Made by a program: the position numbers and the translations under genes. From Mesorhizobium onobrychidis (GTDB lineage Bacteria > Pseudomonadota > Alphaproteobacteria > Rhizobiales > Rhizobiaceae): a stretch of 64,000 bases of DNA. Positions 9,792 to 18,253 of the stretch are shown piece by piece; the first letter of the stretch is position 1, and the number at the start of each line of letters is the position of its first letter. A model generated the notes under the pieces. That model saw only the letters and a program-made list of their open reading frames with translations, was not told where the DNA came from and did not search any database. The stretch covers positions 5,561,501 through 5,625,500 of the forward strand of contig NZ_CP062229.1 of the NCBI RefSeq assembly GCF_024707545.1. Reading direction: 5' to 3'.

Positions 9792-10619
9792 TTAGTAGAC
9801 CTTGAAAACGCCGGCATCAGCTCGTGCATCCACATCGGTGATCAGCATGTGCCCCGGCGATACCGTGATCGAGGTCGCGAGTTCGGCACGAGCAAGTGCA
9901 TCCTGCGCGGTGATGCTGCTGGCCCAGAATACAGGGACCTCCCCGTCCATGATTTTGACCGCATCGCCCCAGTCGGGAGCCATCAAGTCGGCAATTCCGA
10001 TGACCGTGGGATCTCCGACATGAATGGGAGAGCCGTGGGCATGCGGGAAACGTGCGGTGAGGGCGCGAACCCTGTCGACATCGCAACGCCTTATCGGACG
10101 CATCGAGACGACCATTTCCCCACCAAACGGTCCTACGCGACAAGTCTTGATCCTGGTTCGGAACTTGGCTGAGGCCTTGCCGCAGCCGATGCGGCGGAGT
10201 TTCACGCCCTTTTCGGCAAGTGCGGCTTCGACGGTCAGCGAACTGCCGAGCGCGAAAGCGGCAAAATCATCCCGCCACAGGTCGATGATGTCCGTTCTCT
10301 GACGCGTCAGCTCCCCGAAGTGATAGATGTTGTACTGGGGGGCATCGGTGCGGATGTCGATATCGCCCAGCGCTGGGATCAATGGACTGCCGGCGCGATT
10401 CACGCCGACCAATGGACAGGATTTCGGGTTGCGGATGCAAAACTGGTGGAAATCGCCGGCAAAGCTGCGGGGCACAATCACGACATTGGCCTGAAGCTTG
10501 CCGTGGGCCAGCCCCCCTGTATGCCCCTCATAGGCGCCCATTCTGACAAGCCTGCGCAGCCTATCCACATCGACCAGTCGCAGGTCCTCGAAGAGCGGTG
10601 AAGTGGTCAGGCGAGCCAT
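9792..10619 (-). CDS. DUF1445 putative hydro-lyase (YcsI / D-glutamate cyclase-like)
   Basis: About 275 residues with family landmarks EGHTGGLAHGKLQANVVIVP near the start, FCIRNPKSCPLVG, CRVGPFGGEMVVSMRPI in the middle and SPGHMLITDVDA at the C-terminus. Relatives are annotated as putative hydro-lyases, and the mammalian homologue is a D-glutamate cyclase; the bacterial substrate is unclear. ATG at 10619 (MARLTTSP) is chosen over a TTG 33 bp upstream. The gene is intact but its last ~200 bp is duplicated at 6202-6404. It lies just beyond sctT but has no evident link with secretion. Confidence 0.8.
   Translation of the reverse strand: MARLTTSPLFEDLRLVDVDRLRRLVRMGAYEGHTGGLAHGKLQANVVIVPRSFAGDFHQFCIRNPKSCPLVGVNRAGSPLIPALGDIDIRTDAPQYNIYHFGELTRQRTDIIDLWRDDFAAFALGSSLTVEAALAEKGVKLRRIGCGKASAKFRTRIKTCRVGPFGGEMVVSMRPIRRCDVDRVRALTARFPHAHGSPIHVGDPTVIGIADLMAPDWGDAVKIMDGEVPVFWASSITAQDALARAELATSITVSPGHMLITDVDARADAGVFKVY
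9794..9994. repeat. direct repeat of 6202-6400, flanking the second exporter pair
   Basis: About 200 bp matching 6202-6400 at roughly 95% by eye, in the same orientation, starting at AGTAGACCTTGAAA and covering the end of the DUF1445 coding region. The two copies bracket the second prsE/prsD-like pair and about 230 bp of upstream DNA. The match ends inside the intact gene, as expected if a segment carrying the exporter pair was inserted with, or generated, a duplicated gene end. Confidence 0.85.
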
Positions 10620-10792
10620 GGCTTCCGAGGGATATGCGCGTTTCAGAGACAAGTCGGGAGGGCGTAAGATCGTTGGCGGCTCGGCTGCTTGTCAAATCGT
10701 CAGAATCTTTCCTCAACGATAAATTGTATTTATTGGCCGGCCAACGATTGCTTCATTTAGGACCGACGCTTGCGCAAATCTTCCTGGTGTCA

Positions 10793-11605
10793 TTAACAGC
10801 TGCGGCAGCCGATCGCTTCTATCTGTCGGCCTGCCTCGTGCAGGAAGCCAAGGTCTCGGTTCATGTAGAAGAGCAGGAAAGCAGAATAGAGTACAAAGAC
10901 GAGGCTAAACACCAGTGTCTTCACGATCAGCGAAAGCGCAAAAACATTCAGGTGCGGTGAGGCGCGCGCCAAGAAGGCCAGCACAATGTCGGACAAGAGC
11001 ATGCTGATGATGAGCGGAAAAACGAGGGTCAATGCCATCATCAGAATGCGGTTCAGCAGATCGAGAAAGATGCCGGCTGCATCCTTACTGAACACAGGCA
11101 AAAGTTGGTCGATCGGCCACAGGCCATAGCTGTCGTAGAGACTGGTCAAAGAAAGTTCGAGGCCGCCGGCAGCCAGGTAGATCGTGACCATGATGACGGC
11201 GAGCAAGGTGCCGGTGGCACTCGTCTCATGGGTCATCATCGGATCGATCAGAGTCCCCATCGTGGAGCCGCGCTGTAGGTCCAGGATATCGCCGGCAGCC
11301 TCGGCCGCCCAGAACGGTATGCCCATCGCCAGCCCGAGCGTTACCCCGACCACGACCTCCTTGAGCATGTACACGACGATCATCGTCGTCGCGATGTCAG
11401 TGTTCGTCAGCTTGTTCACGATCATCGGAAAGACCGGAACCGCCAGCGCCAGAGCAACGCCGTTGCGCAAAAGGCCCGATAGCGGCACACGCGAAAAGAG
11501 CGGCATCAGGAGCATGAATCCGGTCATGCGTGCGAGCGCGAAAGCTCCGGCCAAAAGATAGAACTGAAGCTCTTTGACCGACGCGAAGAATGGTTCGACC
11601 GGCAT
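10793..11605 (-). CDS. sctT: T3SS export apparatus protein SctT (RhcT)
   Basis: 270-residue polytopic inner-membrane protein of the SpaR/YscT/FliR family, with about six to seven hydrophobic segments and the conserved region KEVVVGVTLGLAMGIPFWAAE followed by GDILDLQRGSTM. In the injectisome it packs with SctR and SctS to form the export gate core. It is the last gene of the left T3SS arm, ten bases after sctS. In classical rhizobial clusters rhcU follows directly; here it does not (see 40557-41597). About 140 bp without a gene separate this stop from the DUF1445 gene start. Confidence 0.95.
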   Translation of the reverse strand: MPVEPFFASVKELQFYLLAGAFALARMTGFMLLMPLFSRVPLSGLLRNGVALALAVPVFPMIVNKLTNTDIATTMIVVYMLKEVVVGVTLGLAMGIPFWAAEAAGDILDLQRGSTMGTLIDPMMTHETSATGTLLAVIMVTIYLAAGGLELSLTSLYDSYGLWPIDQLLPVFSKDAAGIFLDLLNRILMMALTLVFPLIISMLLSDIVLAFLARASPHLNVFALSLIVKTLVFSLVFVLYSAFLLFYMNRDLGFLHEAGRQIEAIGCRSC

Positions 11606-11614
11606 CTGCGTGCT

Positions 11615-11884
11615 TCAACGCGTGACGACGGGGAATTCGTCCAGCGCCGTTGAGGCCTGCTCGGCGATTTGCTGGCCAAGCAGCGGGCCGAAGACGATGA
11701 TGACCAGCAGGATCACGACGAGCTTAATCGTCTGCGGCAGGGACTGGTCCTGAATTTGCGTCAGCGCCTGGGCAAGCCCGACAAGGATGCCGACGGCCAT
11801 CGCCGCGATGATCGCTGGGCCGGACGCGAACAGCACCGTCAGAAGCGCGCTTTGGACCTTCGCCAGGATGAAGTCATTGCTCAT
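11615..11884 (-). CDS. sctS: T3SS export apparatus protein SctS (RhcS)
   Basis: 89 residues with two transmembrane hairpin helices (about 13-40 and 52-75), matching the FliQ/SpaQ/YscS family in length and in the conserved GLAQALTQIQDQSLPQTIKL region. It forms part of the helical export gate with SctR and SctT. A strong GGAGGT site lies just before the ATG. It sits between sctR and sctT with gaps of about 18 and 10 bases. Confidence 0.95.
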   Translation of the reverse strand: MSNDFILAKVQSALLTVLFASGPAIIAAMAVGILVGLAQALTQIQDQSLPQTIKLVVILLVIIVFGPLLGQQIAEQASTALDEFPVVTR

Positions 11885-11902
11885 GCAAACCTCCTAACGG
11901 CG

Positions 11903-12556
11903 TCAGACGTAACTCAGGATGAGGCCGTGCATCAGCCGCGACCAGCCATCTATGGCGACGAAAAGGAACAGTTTCAGCGGGATCGAAATGAGGACCGGCG
12001 AGACCATGATCATGCCGAGCGTCATCAGGATGTTCGCAACAACGATGTCGATGATAAGGAAGGGAAGATAAAGCAGAAAGCCGATTTCAAACGCGCGCGT
12101 AAGCTCGGACGCGACAAAGGCAGGGACTAGTATCGAAAGATCGTCGTCTTTCAGATTTTGACGTGCCTGTTCCGGCCACAGGCGGTTCGTTCCGTCAAGA
12201 AAGAACTGCCGCTCTTCCGGCTGCGTGAATTTGATGAGGTGCTGCTGTAATGGTTCCCTGACCAGTTGCGCCGCCCTGGCGAGGTCGTCTGTAGTCTGGA
12301 ACTGAACCTGCCCTTCCTGAAGCCGGCCCGTCATCTCGCTCAGCAATGGCGTCGTGACATAGACCGTGAGCACGAGCGCGATGCCGTAGAGGACCAAATT
12401 GGGCGGCATCTGCTGGACGCCGAGCGCATTGCGAATGAGGAACAGCACGACCGAGATTTTCAGGAATCCGGTCATGGTGACGACTGCCAGCGGCAGCAAA
12501 CCGACGAAGCCGACGGCAATCAGGATCCCAAGCAGGTTGGGCGAATTGTCAAGCAT
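11903..12556 (-). CDS. sctR: T3SS export apparatus protein SctR (RhcR)
   Basis: About 217 residues of the FliP/SpaP/YscR family. Landmarks are MTGFLKISVVLFLIRNALGVQQ-type helix 2, the large periplasmic domain, and LVPAFVASELTRAFEIGFLLYLPF with MTLGMIMVSP at the C-terminus, all in expected order. The start MLDNSPNLLG overlaps the end of sctQ by eight bases; an upstream in-frame start would only read through sctQ. It makes the pentameric core of the export gate. Confidence 0.95.
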   Translation of the reverse strand: MLDNSPNLLGILIAVGFVGLLPLAVVTMTGFLKISVVLFLIRNALGVQQMPPNLVLYGIALVLTVYVTTPLLSEMTGRLQEGQVQFQTTDDLARAAQLVREPLQQHLIKFTQPEERQFFLDGTNRLWPEQARQNLKDDDLSILVPAFVASELTRAFEIGFLLYLPFLIIDIVVANILMTLGMIMVSPVLISIPLKLFLFVAIDGWSRLMHGLILSYV

Positions 12557-13643
12557 TGTCGAACATGCGGGCGATCCGCACGCCCAGGCTCTCCCCAATC
12601 CGCACGATCTCGCCATGGCCGACGCGTTTGCCATTGGCGATGATGTCGACCGTCTCCTTCGTCACATTGGCGAGCGGAACGATAGCACCGGGCGCAAGCT
12701 GCCTTACCTCGCCGAGAGGCATTGCCGTGCGGCCGAGCTCGAAGGCAAGCGCAACCGGCAGTTGGTCCAGAGTTGCCTCTTCCAGTGTCTGGTCGGCGTG
12801 CGGCGGCGTGTTCTGATTCATGGTCCACTCCCATTTCGATCCAGCAATTGCAGTCGGGGCGGCAAGCAGTTGCGGCCCGCTGGCAGTCAGCACCGCCGGG
12901 GCATAAAGGCGCTCGGCAATGACGAATGCCGCCTCTTCCTCTTCGTCATCGAAGAGCACCACATCGTCGGGCTGCAGACTTTGAAGCTCACCAAGGCTGA
13001 TTGTAAGCGCGTTGCGCCAAAGGCAGACCGGCAACGGGAATTCGGCAGGAACCGGGGGCCTTGCTTTCCCGATCTCGTCGAGAAAGCGCCCGGCCTGGAC
13101 GGCCAGATCGACGCTATCGGTGTGCAAGGCGCAATCTATGGTTTCGTCCTTGCCGGTCAGTGCGATAGCGAAAGCGGTCTCTTCCAAAACGGTGTCTATT
13201 TGTTCGACCGACGTAATAACGATCGTCTCGCCCAGCTTGCTCTCGATCCATTCGAGATCTTCTTCGAATTCGGATTCCAACAGCAGTGCGGCGTGAGCGG
13301 GTGCCAGTCGTATCACGTCGACCAACTCGTCAGCCTTGGCAAGGCCCCGTCCGACAACAGAAAGCGGCAGGCGCAATTTGCCCGCCGTGTCTCCAACCGT
13401 GAACGAAATCGTGCACAACGCCTGGTCCACAGGGTTCAGTGCCGGCCAGACGGCAGCGATCGACATGGTTTTCCCGGCAATCGTGATCTGCGCGGGAGCA
13501 CGACGGCGGTAGAAGGCGTTCAATGCCCCAACCTCCACGGCCGCAACAGATTCCAAAGTCAGCGGCTCGCCAACGCTCGAGCGTGTGCGTCTCACCGGCT
13601 CTGCGCGCGCTTTCTTTTTTGCCGACGCCAGGGCCTGAGGCAT
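12549..13643 (-). CDS. sctQ: T3SS C-ring protein SctQ (RhcQ)
   Basis: About 364 residues. The C-terminus holds two SpoA domains: one around residues 215-285 (LPVCLWRNALTISLGELQ) and one in the last ~70 residues (LPVALAFELGRTAMPLGEV to GESLGVRIARMF). These build the cytoplasmic sorting platform that docks SctK, SctL and SctN. I choose the ATG at 13643 (MPQALASAK), preceded by GGAAG and just after the sctO stop at 13675; a start at 13712 would overlap sctO. The N-terminal part is divergent, as usual for this family. Confidence 0.9.
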   Translation of the reverse strand: MPQALASAKKKARAEPVRRTRSSVGEPLTLESVAAVEVGALNAFYRRRAPAQITIAGKTMSIAAVWPALNPVDQALCTISFTVGDTAGKLRLPLSVVGRGLAKADELVDVIRLAPAHAALLLESEFEEDLEWIESKLGETIVITSVEQIDTVLEETAFAIALTGKDETIDCALHTDSVDLAVQAGRFLDEIGKARPPVPAEFPLPVCLWRNALTISLGELQSLQPDDVVLFDDEEEEAAFVIAERLYAPAVLTASGPQLLAAPTAIAGSKWEWTMNQNTPPHADQTLEEATLDQLPVALAFELGRTAMPLGEVRQLAPGAIVPLANVTKETVDIIANGKRVGHGEIVRIGESLGVRIARMFDNA

Positions 13644-13674
13644 CACACTTCCATATTCACGATCACGGATTGGA

Positions 13675-14163
13675 CTATCGCTCTGTAGGCAAGCGCAGCG
13701 GACAGCGCTCATCTTCCTCGGAAAGCTCGGCCAGCGCGAGGCGACGACGCGCAGTGCGCTTGGTCAGATGCTCCAACAGCCCGTCCAGCTTCGTCACGGC
13801 CTTCATGCTCGCGCGATGATCATTGCGGGCTGCCGATAACTCGGCTTTGCGTCGTTGTTCGGTGACGCCGGCCAGCTTCTCGTTTTCCCGAAGCTGCTCG
13901 GTTTGCCGGGCGGCGATCTCGAACTGTCCCTGAAGCCTATAAAGGCTGGCAGCCTTCACCGGTTGTCCAACAAGCGAACCGAACGCCGCATCCTCGGCGT
14001 CGGCTGTGCGCTGGAGGTGTTCCCTGACCGCGGCGGCTGCCTCCCGAACCTCCCCGACGGCCCGCTGCGCAGCGGCGTATCTCCTTATGACCGCTTCGTT
14101 TGCGCGCCTTTCACCGCGGCGTCTGAGGTCGCGCAATCGCGCGATCATGTCACGATCTTTCAT
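13675..14163 (-). CDS. sctO: T3SS stalk protein SctO (Y4yJ-like)
   Basis: 162 residues, almost entirely charged heptad-rich helix (MIARLRDLRRRGERR to LTKRTARRRLAL), matching the coiled-coil hairpin architecture of SctO/FliJ proteins that insert into the ATPase ring and couple it to the export gate. Primary sequence is poorly conserved in this family, so the call rests on position between sctN and sctQ, length and coiled-coil character. The ATG at 14163 overlaps the sctN stop by 14 bases. The reading frame stays open upstream inside sctN, but that extension is not real coding. Confidence 0.85.
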   Translation of the reverse strand: MKDRDMIARLRDLRRRGERRANEAVIRRYAAAQRAVGEVREAAAAVREHLQRTADAEDAAFGSLVGQPVKAASLYRLQGQFEIAARQTEQLRENEKLAGVTEQRRKAELSAARNDHRASMKAVTKLDGLLEHLTKRTARRRLALAELSEEDERCPLRLPTER

Positions 14164-15508
14164 TGACGATCCCCCGCATGCGTTCACGTGTCTGCTCGAT
14201 TGTCTCGTGGGTGGCGGACGGCTGTCGCAGGAAGGCGTTGATGATGTCGATTTTCGCCACCGCCTCGTCCGCCACCGCGTCGCTGCCCTTTTCGTATTCA
14301 CCGACGCGCAGCAGCAATTCGACGTCGGCGTAGCGGGCGAGCAACTCCCGTAAGCGGCCGGCGTCCGACCGATGCTCAGCCGGCACCACCGTGTCCATGA
14401 GGCGGCTGCGGCTGCGCAGCACGTCGATGGCCGGGAAATGATTGCGCTGTGCAAGTTCGTTCGACAGAAAGACGTGGCCATCGAGAAGCGCTTGGATTTC
14501 TTCGGCAACCGGATCCAGCGTGCCATCGCCCTCCAGAAGAACGCTGTAGAGGCTTGTAATGGAGCCGACGCGGCCAGGCCCTGAGCGCTCGAGCAATCGG
14601 GGCAGAACTGCAAAAAGCGAAGACGGAAAACCGCGACGCGTCGGCGGCTCGCCTGAAGCGAGGCCAATCTCGCGCTGCGCACGGGCAAACCGCGTGATGT
14701 TGTCCATTGCCAGCAACACATGCTTGCCCTGGTCGCGAAAATATTCGGCAATGCTGGTTGCCACATAAGCGGCCTTGACGCGCTCGATCGCCGGCCGGTC
14801 GGACGTCGCGACGACGATGATTGCCCGCGCCAGCCCTTCCGGCCCGAGCTGATGCTCGATGAATTCGCGCACTTCACGTCCGCGTTCGCCGACAAGAGCA
14901 ACCACAGCAACATCTGCGTCGGTGCCGCTGACGATATCCGAAAGCAGGATCGACTTGCCGACGCCAGGCTCGCCGAAGATACCTACGCGCTGCCCACGCG
15001 CGCAGGTGAGAAGCCCATCGAGGGCGCGGATTCCGAGCTGGATAGGCTCGGAAATCAAACTGCGCTCCAGCGGAGATGGCGGATAGGCATTGACCGGATA
15101 GCTGCCGGTAATGTCATCCGGCGAAAGCGGCTTGCCATCCAATGGCTCGCCGAACGCGCTGATCACCCGACCAAGCAGGCCGGGCCCGACGGACACCGTT
15201 TGGGTTTTTCCGGTCGCAATAACCTCCGTAAGGCTTGAAAGACCGGTGAGATCGCCAAGCGGAACAAGGATTGCCATCTCGTCCATGAGCCCAACGACTT
15301 CCGCCTTGGTCGCCGTGCCGGTCCTGGGATCGACGAGTTCGCATATCTCGCCGATCCGAACCTCCTCCACCGTCGCGTGAATGACCGTGCCGGTCACTCG
15401 CCGTACACGCCCTTTCCTGGGTCGGCTGGCATCGTCACGCAGGCCGGAACGCAGGTTCGGAACGATCGATGCGAGGCGGCTCTCGATCTTGGTGGCGGGA
15501 CTTGTCAT
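14150..15508 (-). CDS. sctN: T3SS ATPase SctN (RhcN)
   Basis: 452 residues of the F1-like FliI/YscN family. There is an N-terminal barrel, then Walker A GEPGVGKS near residue 168, a Walker B-type strand VLLAMDNITRFA near 255, the hallmark AQREIGLASGEPPTRRGFP, and a C-terminal helical domain. It forms the hexameric ring that unfolds substrates and detaches chaperones. Its start overlaps the sctL stop by four bases and its end overlaps sctO, showing tight coupling. The Walker A lead residues differ slightly from the common GSGVGKS but the P-loop is intact. Confidence 0.96.
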   Translation of the reverse strand: MTSPATKIESRLASIVPNLRSGLRDDASRPRKGRVRRVTGTVIHATVEEVRIGEICELVDPRTGTATKAEVVGLMDEMAILVPLGDLTGLSSLTEVIATGKTQTVSVGPGLLGRVISAFGEPLDGKPLSPDDITGSYPVNAYPPSPLERSLISEPIQLGIRALDGLLTCARGQRVGIFGEPGVGKSILLSDIVSGTDADVAVVALVGERGREVREFIEHQLGPEGLARAIIVVATSDRPAIERVKAAYVATSIAEYFRDQGKHVLLAMDNITRFARAQREIGLASGEPPTRRGFPSSLFAVLPRLLERSGPGRVGSITSLYSVLLEGDGTLDPVAEEIQALLDGHVFLSNELAQRNHFPAIDVLRSRSRLMDTVVPAEHRSDAGRLRELLARYADVELLLRVGEYEKGSDAVADEAVAKIDIINAFLRQPSATHETIEQTRERMRGIVNERS

Positions 15509-16125
15509 GCCGGCGCCTCGGCCTTTGATGAAATCGCAGCGGCAAAGGCATTGAGCTGTGCGTCGATACTGGCGTCAATGACGGCAAAATCGGTCGAGAG
15601 GATGCAGGCGTCCGTGGCGAGCGTATCATCCGCGTCGATCTCGACGGTCATGCCCAAGTCACTCTCGCGCAGGACCGCATACAGTTCGTCGCGAACCCTG
15701 TTAACGGAAGCGGGATGAAGTCGGACCTTCAGATATTTGGCGCGGCGAATTTCAGCGACGGCCTGCGCGGCCGCCTTGGCGACCAGCATGCTGACGTCGA
15801 ATTCTCCCAGCACTCGCCTGACGACATCTAGGGCTAGACTGATGATTTCGGCTTCCAGCCCACCAAGATAACGATCGACCTTGACCGCGGTCTCGCTCAC
15901 CAAACGCGCGGCATCCGCGTCGCCTCGCGCCTTGCCGTCTTCATAGCCTTGCGCATATTCGGCCGCATAGGCCCGCCGAGCGGCGTCACGCAACTGCTGC
16001 GCATCACGCCTGGCTTCGTCGAGAAAGGTGTGCCCATCTTGCCAGGCGCGTGCCTCAGCAGCGCGCAGGATGCGGCCGTTAGGACGCCTCGGCACGCCAG
16101 TGATCGCTTTGCCTGGTTCGACCAT
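15505..16125 (-). CDS. sctL: T3SS stator protein SctL (RhcL/NolV)
   Basis: 206 residues of the HrpE/YscL/FliH family: an alanine-rich N-terminal helix (about 40-70, with AYAAEYAQGYEDGKARGDAD), the central LVSETAVKVDRYLGGLEAEIISLALDVVRRVLG helices and a C-terminal domain with VRLHPASVNRVRD. It links the ATPase to the C-ring pods. The gene follows sctK by five bases and overlaps sctN by four. In classical nomenclature it is nolV, and its place in the order matches other rhizobia. Confidence 0.9.
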   Translation of the reverse strand: MVEPGKAITGVPRRPNGRILRAAEARAWQDGHTFLDEARRDAQQLRDAARRAYAAEYAQGYEDGKARGDADAARLVSETAVKVDRYLGGLEAEIISLALDVVRRVLGEFDVSMLVAKAAAQAVAEIRRAKYLKVRLHPASVNRVRDELYAVLRESDLGMTVEIDADDTLATDACILSTDFAVIDASIDAQLNAFAAAISSKAEAPA

Positions 16126-16130
16126 CTCGT

Positions 16131-16754
16131 CTAACCCATCGCCCGTCGAACAATCGCCGGACCAGCTTCGGAAAATGGTTTGGCCGTCGTCTGATCAACA
16201 AGCTCATGCGGCATCAGTTTGAGGCGAACGCGCATGCTCGTTTCGCCGGGCATCGACCGACACCAGGCGCCAAGGCAACTCAAGCCGTCGGCATAGACAC
16301 GAGGATGAATATCTTCCATCGGCTTCAACGGCTGCATTGGGCCGGTCAGATCGCGGTTGGCCACTGCGATAGCGCAGAGATCCGCGCCAAGTGCGGCCTG
16401 CAACGCGGCCGCCTCGCGTCCATCAATGACGGCGGCCAGACTGCTGGCCCAGTAGATCGCGCCCGAGCGAAGCGAAAGTTCCTCCAACTCCTCACCCGAC
16501 GACAAGGCAATCGCACGGTCCACCTCGTCGGCAGGCTCGTCGGAAACTGCGGCAGTGAGTCCATAATGGTCGAGCAGAAGCTCCGACAATCGCTCATGCA
16601 GGCGTTGCGACCGCAACATACGCTCGCAGGCAGCCTCGCCGATCGTGCCGTCAAAGCATTGCGCCAGCCGGGCCGCATCCGCATAGCCTGCAGGATTGGA
16701 CATGAATGTCCGCCATTCCGAGCTGGCGGTTTGCTTCGGGCCGGTCTGGATCAT
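16131..16754 (-). CDS. sctK: T3SS sorting-platform protein SctK (NolU)
   Basis: 207 residues, mostly helical, starting MIQTGPKQTASSEW. The ATG overlaps the sctJ stop as ATGA, which fixes the start. Sequence similarity within SctK/NolU is weak and I rely mainly on position between sctJ (nolT) and sctL (nolV), length, and the pattern of an N-terminal ARLAQCFD segment with a C-terminal basic tail. SctK links SctD to the C-ring pods. Confidence is moderate to high from synteny. Confidence 0.8.
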   Translation of the reverse strand: MIQTGPKQTASSEWRTFMSNPAGYADAARLAQCFDGTIGEAACERMLRSQRLHERLSELLLDHYGLTAAVSDEPADEVDRAIALSSGEELEELSLRSGAIYWASSLAAVIDGREAAALQAALGADLCAIAVANRDLTGPMQPLKPMEDIHPRVYADGLSCLGAWCRSMPGETSMRVRLKLMPHELVDQTTAKPFSEAGPAIVRRAMG

Positions 16755-17590
16755 GTCTTCTTCACAGGCATTGCCGAAGCGTCGAGCGCATAGACACCGG
16801 GTCGTCGATACCACCGGACGTAGGCCAGCCGGGCAGCCAGCGCGAGTATGGCCGCCGTCATGCCGTAAAACAGCCACATCGCGGCGACGAGGCTGTCCGG
16901 ATGCAGCCAGAGGCCGAGGAATGTTGTGAAACCTGCCTCGCCGGTTGCGAGCTCGGGCACTGCTGCGGTCACCGGAATGAGCGTGACGGATACATTGTCA
17001 TAGGTCAGCCCGGCGATGCCTTTGGCCACCAGCATCTTGACCTGCGGGATCAGCTCATTCATCGGAACGGATGCGCGGTGCCGGATGAAGACGGAGGCGG
17101 ACGATGGCACCAGCCGCTGTCTCAGCGGATCATTTTCGGGCAGGACGAGATGAACGCGCGCGGAAAGCACGCCGTCGATGTCCGAAATCGTCTGCGACAG
17201 TTCCTGGCTCAGGCCATAGATCATCGTCGCCCGCTCTTCGACCGGCGAGGATACAAGCCCGTCTCGCTTGAACACGTCGCCGAGCGTCTGGAATTCCTGT
17301 TTGGGCAATCCGCTTTCGTCGAGAATCGCCATGGCTTCGGCGAAACGGTCCTTCTGCACGGAAACCGTCATTTTGCCGTCCTTGCCGGCCTCGCGTTGGG
17401 CCGCAATCCCGTGACGCATCAGCGTGGCCACGATCTCGTTGGCCTGCCGCTGGTTGAGGTTGGAATACAGCTCAACCGAGCACGCCTGGAGCACAAGCAT
17501 GCCCACCACAACGAGCGCGACGCGGCACCGGGCGCCGCATCGATTCAATAGTGTTGACCGCCGCGGCGAGGATAGTGTGTGCACGAACAC
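16751..17590 (-). CDS. sctJ: T3SS inner-membrane ring lipoprotein SctJ (RhcJ/NolT)
   Basis: 279 residues of the YscJ/PrgK family. A hydrophobic leader ends in a lipobox with cysteine (VLQAC-S), followed by the ring-building motifs YSNLNQRQANEIVATLMRHGI and ILDESGLP, VQKDRFAEAM, VRARVHLVLPE-type strand ARVHLVLPENDP and ASVFIRH. A transmembrane helix sits near 235-255, with a short cytoplasmic tail. The start is a GTG, about ten bases after the sctI stop. It forms the periplasmic inner ring with SctD. Confidence 0.93.
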   Translation of the reverse strand: MFVHTLSSPRRSTLLNRCGARCRVALVVVGMLVLQACSVELYSNLNQRQANEIVATLMRHGIAAQREAGKDGKMTVSVQKDRFAEAMAILDESGLPKQEFQTLGDVFKRDGLVSSPVEERATMIYGLSQELSQTISDIDGVLSARVHLVLPENDPLRQRLVPSSASVFIRHRASVPMNELIPQVKMLVAKGIAGLTYDNVSVTLIPVTAAVPELATGEAGFTTFLGLWLHPDSLVAAMWLFYGMTAAILALAARLAYVRWYRRPGVYALDASAMPVKKT

Positions 17591-17600
17591 TCCGTAGCGC

Positions 17601-18233
17601 TTACTGTTGCTTGATAAGCGTGCTGGTGGACGACGTAACGGCCGTCACGCTGCTCGTGACCACCTCGAGATTGGCGGCTGCCCACATCACCGAAATGGAT
17701 CGTTCGAGGAGTTGCTCGGCATTTTTTGCGGTGGCGTTTGCGCCTTCCTTGGCTGACGGGGCGGTCTTGCCGGCGCCATCCTGCATGGCGGCCGTTTCAG
17801 CATTCACTGGGGCATTTGCCTGGCCGAGGGCCTTCTGGACCTGCTGCATGGTTCCTTCCAGCGACTGAACCGCAGAACCGAACAATGCCGACGGATCCGT
17901 AAACGCCCCGCCCCCTGCCTTTTCCACCTCGGCCAGATAGTCGAAGAGTTTGTGTTCGGCGACCGGTTCGGTCCTTTCCAGTTTGGAGGATTGTCCGGCC
18001 ATTGCCGGATTGGCTCCCGAAGATGCCTGCGCCACCTGCTGGCCTGCCCGTGTGGCGACATCACCGCGCTCAGGCATAGTAACCTTCGTGGCATCATGTT
18101 TTTCCTGATTAGCACCCACCATCCGATTACCCGGCTGCGCTGCCGTACCGGTGGTGATCTGCTGCTGCGAAGCTATGCTGGTGGTCAAGTTTGCCAGTGT
18201 AGCTTCCAGGGCTCCAATCGGCGCGATTTGCAT
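17601..18233 (-). CDS. sctI: T3SS inner rod protein SctI (NolB-like)
   Basis: 210 residues. The first ~120 are low-complexity and polar (Gln, Ala, Thr rich). The last ~45 form an amphipathic helix pair (LLERSISVMWAAANLEVVT to TSTLIKQQ) typical of inner-rod/adaptor subunits, where only the C-terminus is conserved. A GGAGGG site precedes the ATG. Position between nolW and sctJ (nolT) matches nolB in other rhizobia. It is itself an early substrate of the machine. The extended N-terminus is longer than in enteric SctI but usual for NolB. Confidence 0.82.
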   Translation of the reverse strand: MQIAPIGALEATLANLTTSIASQQQITTGTAAQPGNRMVGANQEKHDATKVTMPERGDVATRAGQQVAQASSGANPAMAGQSSKLERTEPVAEHKLFDYLAEVEKAGGGAFTDPSALFGSAVQSLEGTMQQVQKALGQANAPVNAETAAMQDGAGKTAPSAKEGANATAKNAEQLLERSISVMWAAANLEVVTSSVTAVTSSTSTLIKQQ

Positions 18234-18253
18234 GAACCTGCCCTCCTGCTTGC

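Noticed and set aside
13675..14913. 412-codon open frame covering sctO and part of sctN
   Set aside because: Only the last 162 codons look like SctO; the rest is an alternate frame of the sctN coding region.
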